DNA of 64,000 bases from Chiridota heheva (Eukaryota > Echinodermata > Holothuroidea > Apodida > Chiridotidae): positions 840,001 to 904,000 of the forward strand of contig JAIGNY010002754.1 of NCBI GenBank assembly GCA_020152595.1. Direction: 5' to 3'. Made by a program: the position numbers and the translations under genes. Positions 35,801 to 44,800 of the stretch are shown one piece after another (within the stretch, counting starts at the first letter, position 1; every line of letters begins with the position of its first letter). The notes under the pieces were generated by a model, which was not told where the DNA came from, did no database searches, and saw only the letters and a program-made list of their open reading frames with translations.

Positions 35801-38800
35801 GGAGGGTGGGGATGTTTTTGATGAGATCTGTCAAGACTTCTAGTTCAAACTTTTCAATGAAATGTGCTGAACAATGAATTTCTGCCCTGAAAGGACTTCC
35901 AAACAATACATTTTCTGGACTCTAAAGAAAATCAAATTTAGTGGTTGGGTATCAAAGAGAATCAAACAATTGTATTTGGCAAGAATGGAAAGAAGATAAA
36001 ATGTGAATCTTCTCTAAAAAGAACCCAAACAATGAATGTTTAGCCTGAATAAAACTGAAAACAATGAATGTAGATAACCCTGAAGTGTCTATAATTTAAA
36101 TGGCAAATACTGATTAAAAGTGAAGAAGAGATTTGGGGATAAAACTTATTAGTGGGTCTACGATTTCTGAGATAGATTGTATTGGAAAGAAGAAGAAAAA
36201 GAGGGGGGGGGAGAACCTTGCACAATTTAAGGCATGATGGATTAATCAAGTGGGCAGAAATTTTAGTTTGTTCTATGCTACCAGAAATACTTTCATAGCA
36301 AACCTATATATTCATTCATTATGGACAGTATAATGCCGTTATATATTGTATGCTGACAGATATAGTTCTCTTAATTGTTATGGTCTTAATGAATTCCCGA
36401 GCTAAATCAGAATTGAAGAAACAGTTAGAAGGATAACCTATTCCGATAAGCATTTAGAAGTGACTGTCCTTATGCAAACTTTGCTTGATATAAATTACAT
36501 AATTTCTTTTTTATACACTTTTTTTTACAGAGGAGAGACATATTTATATTCCTCCATCAGAAAAGACTGGTACTGTTGACGAAAATCCTATCGAGGGTGA
36601 AGGCCCTTTATCACCAGAAGAATCTGTGCCAAAAGGGTACAATCCATGTTCGAAAGGGACGTGCGGAAAAGCAGCAGCGAAACCAATTTTACATAACACT
36701 GCCACGGTCTTTGTTGTTTTTGGTGTAGAAGGTATTGACAAAACAAACACAAGTGAAGGGAATATCATTAAAGAACAAAAAGTAAGATTTTGATTTCTAT
36801 CAATTCTAAAATTGTATTATTATTATCATTTCCTGTACAGGGGAGGGGGTAGGACACCAATATTACGTTCAGATCTGACTGGTGGTCTGTGTGGTCTGTC
36901 TGACTAGTGGGTTGTCTGACTGGTGGTCTGCCCGACTGGTGGTCTGCCCGACTGGTGGTCTGCCCGACTGGTGGTCTGCCTAACTGGTGGTCTGCCCGAC
37001 TGGTGGTCTTCCCGACTGGTGGTCTGCCCGTCTGGTGGTCTGCCTGACTGGTGGTCTGCCCGACTGGTTGTCTGCCCGACTGGTGGTCTGCCCGACTGGT
37101 GGTCTGCCCGACTGGTGGTCTGCCTGACTGGTGGTCTGCCTGACTGGTGGTCTGCCTGACTGGTGGTTTGTCTGACATGACTGGTTGTCTGTCTGGTGGT
37201 CTGACTGGTGGTCTGTCTGACTGGTGGTCTGCCTGGTGGTCTGACTGGTGGTCTGTCTGACTGGTGGTCTATCTGACAGGTGGTCTGCCTGACTGGTGGT
37301 CTTTTTGTCTGGTGGTCTGTCTGACTGGTGGTCTGTTTGTCTGGTGGTCTGTCTGTCTGGTGGTCTGTCTGACTGGTGGTCTGCCTGACTGGTGGTCTGC
37401 CTGACTGGTGGTCTGCCTGACTGGTGCTCTGCCTGACTGGTGCTCTGCCTGACTGGTGCTCTGCCTGACTGGTGGTCTGCCTGACTGGTGGTCTGCCTGA
37501 CTGGTGGTCTGTCTGACTGGTGGTCTGCCTGACTGGTGGTCCGCCTGACTGGTGGTCTGCCTGACTGGTGGTCTGCCTGACTGGTGGTCTGCCTGACTGG
37601 TGGTCTGCCTGAGTGGTGGTCTGCCTGACTGGTGGTCTGTCTGACTGGTGGTCTGTCTGACTGGTGGTCCGTCTGTCTGGTGGTCTGCCTGACTGGTGGT
37701 CTGCCTGACTGGTGGTCCGCCTGACTGGTGGTCCGTCTGTCTGGTGGTCTGCCTGACTGGTGGTCTGCCTGACTGGTGGTCTGCCTGACTGGTGGTCTGC
37801 CCGACTGGTGGTCTGCCCGACTGGTGGTCTGCCCGACTGGTTGTCTGCCCGACTGGTGGTCTGCCCGACTGGTGGTCTGCCCGACTGGTGGTCTGCCCGA
37901 CTGGTGGTCTGCCCGACTGGTGGTCTGCCCGACTGGTGGTCTGCCCGACTGGTGGTCTGCCGACTGGTGGTCTGCCCGACTGGTGGTCTGCCTGACTGGT
38001 GGTCTGTCTGACTGGTGGTCCGCCTGACTGGTGGTCCGCCTGACTGATGGTCCGCCTGACTGGTGGTCTGCCTGACTGGTGGTCTGCCTGACTGGTGGTC
38101 TGCCTGACTGGTGGTCTGCCTGACTGGTGGTCTGCCTGACTGGTGGTCTGTCTGACTGGTGGTCTGTCTGACTGGTGGTCCGTCTGTCTGGTGGTCTGCC
38201 TGACTGGTGGTCTGCCTGACTGGTGGTCCGCCTGACTGGTGGTCCGTCTGTCTGGTGGTCTGCCTGACTGGTGGTCTGCCTGACTGGTGGTCTGCCCGAC
38301 TGGTGGTCTGCCCGACTGGTGGTCTGCCCGACTGGTGGTCTGCCCGACTGGTTGTCTGCCCGACTGGTGGTCTGCCCGACTGGTGGTCTGCCCGACTGGT
38401 GGTCTGCCCGACTGGTGGTCTGCCCGACTGGTGGTCTGCCCGACTGGTGGTCTGCCCGACTGGTGGTCTGCCTCACTGGTGGTCTGCCTCACTGGTGGTC
38501 TGCCTTACTGGTGGTCTGCCTCACTGGTGGTCTGCCTCACTGGTGGTCTGTCTCACTGGTGTAGGGTGTCATTTGTAATTAAAAGAAGCTAGTTTCAATT
38601 CATTTTTAGAAAAGCAATAACGTTAATGTCGAAAATGGAAAGAGAAAGGTTGTGAGGAACACATTCTTCAACTGTTTTCAAAAAAGTGCCTCCCTATTTT
38701 ATTCTAGAATGCCCTTGTCTTTTGAGTATTTGTTAATCATTCTAAATAATAACAAGCAATTGCTCTGATCGCACACAATCCTTCTATAACTTACTCAATC

Positions 38801-41800
38801 CGTAACTTACTCAATCCTTCTAGTAACTTACTCAATCCTTCTAGTAACTTACTCAATCCTTCTAGTAACTTACTCAATCCTTCTAGTAACTTACTCAATC
38901 CTTCTAGTAGCTTACTCAATCCTTCTAGTAAGTTACTCAATCCTTCTAGTGACTTACTCAATCCTTCTAGTAGCTTACTCAATCCTTCTAGTAACTTACT
39001 TAATCCTTTTAGTAACTTACTCAATCCTTCTAGTAACTTACTCAATCCTTTTAGTAACTTACTCAATCCTTCTAGTAACTTACTCAATCCGTCTAGTAAC
39101 TTACTCAATTCTTCTAGTAACTTACTCAATCCTTCTAGTAACTTACTCTCAATCCTTCTAGTAACTTACTCAATCCTTCTAGTGACTTACTCAATCCTTC
39201 TAGTAACTTACTCAATCATTCTAGTAACTTACTCAATCCTTCTAGTAGCTTACTCAATCCTTCTAGTAACTTACTCAATCCGTCTAGTAACTTACTCAAT
39301 CCATCTAGTAACTTACTCAATCCTTCTAGTAACTTACTCAATCCTTTTAGTAACTTACTCAATCCGTCTAGTAACTTACTCAATTCTTCTAGTAACTTAC
39401 TCAATCCTTCTAGTAACTTACTCTCAATCCTTCTAGTAACTTGCTCAATCCTTCTAGTAACTTACTCAATCCTTCTAGTAACTTACTCAATCCTTCTAGT
39501 AACTTACTCTCAATCCTTCTAGTAACTTACTCAATCCTTCTAGTAACTTACTCAATCCTTCTAGTAACTTACTCAATCCTTCTAGTAACTTACTCAATCC
39601 TTCTAGTAACTTACTCTCAATCCATCTAGTAACTTACTCAATCCTTCTAGTAACTTACTCAATCCTTCTAGTAACTTACTCAATCCTTCTAGTAACTTAC
39701 TCTTTCCACTGTCTTTAAAACAAACCATACCCCCTTGCACATGAATACACATTAGAATTCTGACACATATCCCAAATTCTACTTTGGTTTTTTTTATTAA
39801 ACCCTTTTTCTTTTCTCAGGGAAGAGCCATATATGACATGACGTTTGATATTACAAGAATGGAGACCCAAGCTGCCCTCTGCACCATCTGTAAGAATCTT
39901 GCCAGCAGAGAGGACTTGGTCAAGCATGGAGGAGCTCAGTGCTTCCCAAGCCGTAAGTTTATGCAGGATTTTCCCCTACCAAAAGTAGGGGGTGAGGTTG
40001 AGGAGGGTGACAAATCATTAAACCACCTTAATATACAACAAAATAAGTATACAAAAAAATGCTATGCAAAATAATTGGCAGAAAATACCCCCTTGCACGC
40101 CCAAATTCTGCCTACGAGGACATCTGCCCCCTTGCACACCCAAATCCCGCCTACGAGGACAACTTCCCCCTTGCACAATAAAATCCCGCCTACGAAGACA
40201 ACTGCCCACCTTGCACCACCAAATCCTGCCTATGAGGGCAGCTGCTCCCCTTGCACCACCAAATCCCGCCTACGAGGACAGCTGCCCCCTCCTCCTCTCC
40301 TTCATTGCGCCCCAAAATCCCACCTACAAGGACAGCTGCAAGAGCTCAACTTTATTTTGATGAAAACAAAAACATGCTGATGTATTTTACACTAAATAAC
40401 ATCAGAATTGATTTATATTACTAGGATAGAATTGAGAATGAGTAAATACCTCCTTTTAATTATATCAAACAATTCAAACATGTTTTGTTTTCTTTAAATT
40501 TTCTACATCATATAAAACTGTGTCTTGCAGGAGCATGGCTAACATTGGGACAAGGGAAAACAATTCAAGGGGAGGGTTAGAGATCCCTGACACAGGATTT
40601 ATTGTAGAGACAGCTTCCCCTTCCCCCCTCCCTCCCCTGCCATGAGCTGACGTCATGCCAGTTGCATGTTAGATTTACTCTGTACAAAGATAAGCAGGTG
40701 TCAGTCTCACTAGAAGTAATGTGTGACTAATGTAGCAGATTTATATGTTGAAATAAGTTTGTATTTGTTTTGTTAGGTATAGAACCATACCTTGACGCAC
40801 TGGCACTTACGCTCCCAGAATGCAGCCAGCTGCCTAAACCCAATCTCCTAAATGGTCAAAAGTCAAAGAGCACAGGTCGTGTCAAGGGTCAGAAGGCTAT
40901 TTGGTTTGCCATGGCTTTTGAGTCGGTGAGTAGTTTTAAACAGTTTTTGACAGATTATACATTACCAAAGAAGTTGAAATGGTTGAGGAAAGGTAGTTTA
41001 GCTGGGTTGAGGGAAGGGGGAGGACTTAGTGCAGTAGTTTATACATATTGTTTTTATTCATGCATGTACTTAAATAAACTTTTTCTTATCAATACATACT
41101 TCTATATAGAGATATTTCATAAGTGACTCATAATTCAACTGGAAGCCATTTTGCTGGGAAAAGCGTTTACAAGTTGTGCGAACACGCGCTAGCATGCACT
41201 GGTGATGAAAACAAGCACTGGGCATGTAAAACATGTGCTAGGCATATAAACAACGCGCTGGTTAAAATAAACTGGCCTCAAAGATAAATTAATTTTTCAA
41301 TGTATGAAATGTTATTTTAGAGACAAAATTACTTCAAGTAATCTTAATCAGTGGATTTTAAACACGCCTATTAGTGCAACCAACGGCACAGCAAAATTCT
41401 GACACAATTATCTCACAAAAATAATCTGATATAACAACATGCAAACGTATGTAAGTTTGATTAAGTGTACAGCAGACGACAGTGTTTTTCCCCACAAAAT
41501 GGCGATGTAAACAAAGTTATGTGACCTTGTGACATCAGCTGAAACAACCTTATAGCTGCTCTTGAGACTATTTTCTTTACATCATACTATTCGATGCATT
41601 AAGGGTCTATTAAGTGCCCACCTACATGTACATGACTGATAACATATCCTAACATCAATAAATGATCAAAGCTGTTGATGTTTCTAGTCATGTTCTCTTG
41701 CATATTGAGAGTTGTAAGCTATGTGGAAAGTGGTCGGTAAGACTGAATGCACATACCGTTTTTGTCAGCAAAATATTCATTGGAGGGGGGGGGGGGGTAC

Positions 41801-44800
41801 CACCATTCGGGGAATATCTCACCCTTTCCCTCCAAGACTCACCATTAAGGATGTCAATTTGTGAACAAAACTCAAGTTTGGTAGTTAAGTGGCTCAAATG
41901 GTTTTGCATGTCTTTCTATAGAACATCTATGAGGGGCAGTCTTCATTCTCAGCCTACCATGATTACGTCGCTTGGGAAGCAGCCATTAACAATGAACTGA
42001 ACAAACTCACTCCTGATCAGCGTGTCGGGCTTGAAACCATGTTTCAGACATGCGATTACTGGGAACAGATCTTTATGGAAATCATCGGTGTGACTAGCGC
42101 CATCTATGGGTTGGGCTTCTCGTTGCTTGTGTGCATTGTTGCCGTCATCCTCTTCACTGCTCATATTGGGATTTTGCTGATCGCTTTAGGTGCAATATTA
42201 GGCAAGTCTTTCTTTAAATTACATATCTAAGTGGTGTAGTATATCATGGAAGGCAGAAATACTGTGAATGAATTAGACATCGGAAGAGGCTGCCTCCTTC
42301 CTGTAGGGGTCCTCTAGCCACCCTCATGGGAAATTATTTGTTAATATGACGGAGTGATTAGAATTTATTTTCACCTAGTATCCTGTCAAGAAGGCTACCC
42401 CCCCCCCCCCCCATTTGTTTTTTTTAATACCTGAAAAGGATACCCAGTGGCGTAGCTGGGGCCCTTTGGACTGGGGGCGAGGGACCCTAAGGTCGTGCCC
42501 CACCTATTTTTCGAAAGTTTCCTACACCCCCTGTACTTGTCTTATTCTACCTACAATGGTCATGATTTATTTATTAATTCCTTTGCAGAATATTGTGCAT
42601 AATTGTCTGATCAATTATATTTGTCTTTGATTTCTGACAGGTGTAATTCTGGTAGTGGTGAGCTTCTTCTTCCTGATGGGTTGGGAGATGGGTGCGGTGG
42701 AGGCGGTGTCCCTGTCCATTTTGGTGGGCTCGTCAGTGGACTATTGTATTCATCTCATTGAAGGGTATCTCGTGGCTGGAAAGTCTACTCCATTCACACT
42801 GTGTGTAAGTACATATCGCATCTAAGAGATTTGCAATATTATTTACCCATTTTCAGTAAGTATATTGATAGTCATCCATAATCATGTGACTAAGATTTTA
42901 GTTGGAGGGAGACAAAACATGATTGCGGGGCAAAAATACAAATGTCTTTATAAGTATTAATCAAAGCCAAAAAAACCCAATGATTAGCAATCCCTGAGGG
43001 AAAGTTCATTCCTTGTTTCTCTGGCAAACTGCCCATGTCCATACGAACAGGGGTGAAATTTTCATAGAATTATACTGTATGTACGGTTATATGGGTAAGC
43101 ATGGGACAGATTATACTGTGTGTGCGGTTAAATGGGTAAGCAGGGGGCGGATTATACTGTATGTATGGTTATATGGGTAAGCATGGGACAGATTATACTG
43201 TGTGTGCGGTTAAATGGGTAAGCAGGGGGCGGATTATACTGTATGTGTGCTTATATGGGTAAGCAGGGGATAGATTATACTGTATGTGTGCTTATATGGG
43301 TAAGCAGGGGGCGGATTATACTGTATGTACGGTTATATGGGTAAGCATGGGACAGATTATACTGTGTGTGTGGTTAAATGGGTAAGCATGGGACAGATTA
43401 TACTGTGTGTGCAGTTAAATGGGTAAGCAGGGGACAGATTATACTGTATGTGCAGTTATATGGTAAGCAGGGGACAGATTATACTGTATGTGCGGTTATA
43501 TGGGTAAGCAGGGGATAGATTATACTGTATGTGCGGTTATATGGGTAAGCAGGGGACAGGAGGCTCCACAATTAAAAAGGGGTGATCATAACATATTTGA
43601 AGGATCAATTTCTATGTAAATTTTCTTAGCTGTTTCCAAACATTCAAATTGATTCTTGCATTTATTGAAATTTTCCTTTACAGACAAAAATCTTCAAAAA
43701 GTGACAGTAAAACTATTAAAAATTCAAAAACTTTTCTACTCTGAATTTAAATTCTATTTGAGCAGTCTAATCTGTATCCTTTCATAAAACTTTCAAGGTG
43801 TTGTTTTAACTATATTTTGTATTCTTAAACCGATATGTTGCATTCTGGCACTAACAATATGTCGCATTCTGGCACTAACAATGTGTTGCATTCTGGCACT
43901 AGCAATGTGTTGCATTCTGGCACTAAGAATGTGTCGCATTCTGGCACTAACAATGTGTCGCATTCTGGCACTAACAATTTGTCGCATTCTGGCACTAACA
44001 ATATGCCGCATTCTGGCACTAACAATGTGTCGCATTCTGGCACTAACAATGTGTCGCATTCTGGCATTAACAGTGTGTCGCATTCTGCACTAACAATATG
44101 TCGCATTCTGGCACTAACAATGTGTCGCATTCTGGCACTAACAATGTGTCACATTCTGGCACTAACAATATGTCGCATTCTGGCACTAACAATATGTCGC
44201 ATTCTGGCACTAAGAATGTGTCGCATTCTGGCACTAAGAATGTGTCGCATTTTGGCACTAAGAATGTGTCGCATTCTGGCACTAAGAATGTGTCGCATTC
44301 TGGCACTAACAATATGTTGCATTCTGGCACTAACAATATGTCACATTCTGGCACTAATAATATGTCGCATTCTTTGTCACATTCTGGCACTAACAATGTG
44401 TCGCATTCTGGCACTAACAGCTTGTCACATTTTGGCACTAACAAAATGTCGCATTCTGGCTTTAACAATATGTCGCATTCTGGCACCAACAATGTGTCAC
44501 ATTCTAACACTAACAATGTCGCATTCTGGCACCAACAATATGTCACATTCTGGCACTAACAATAATGCTTTTTGGCACTAACAATGTGTTGCATTCTGAC
44601 ACTAAGAATGTGTCGCATTCTGGCACTAACAATGTGTCGCATTCTGGCAATAACAGCTTGTCGCATTCTCGCACTAACAAAATGTCGCATTATGTCACAT
44701 TCTGGCACTAACAATGTGTCACATTCTGGCACTAACAATGTGTCGCATTCTGGCACTAACAATATGGCGCATTCTGGCACTAACAATATGTCGCATTCTG

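Noticed and set aside
36980-38492. 407- and 498-codon minus-strand open frames with QTTSRADHQSGRPPV-like repeats
   Set aside because: 16-bp tandem units cycle through three frames and lack stops; the protein-like repetition is a consequence of the array.
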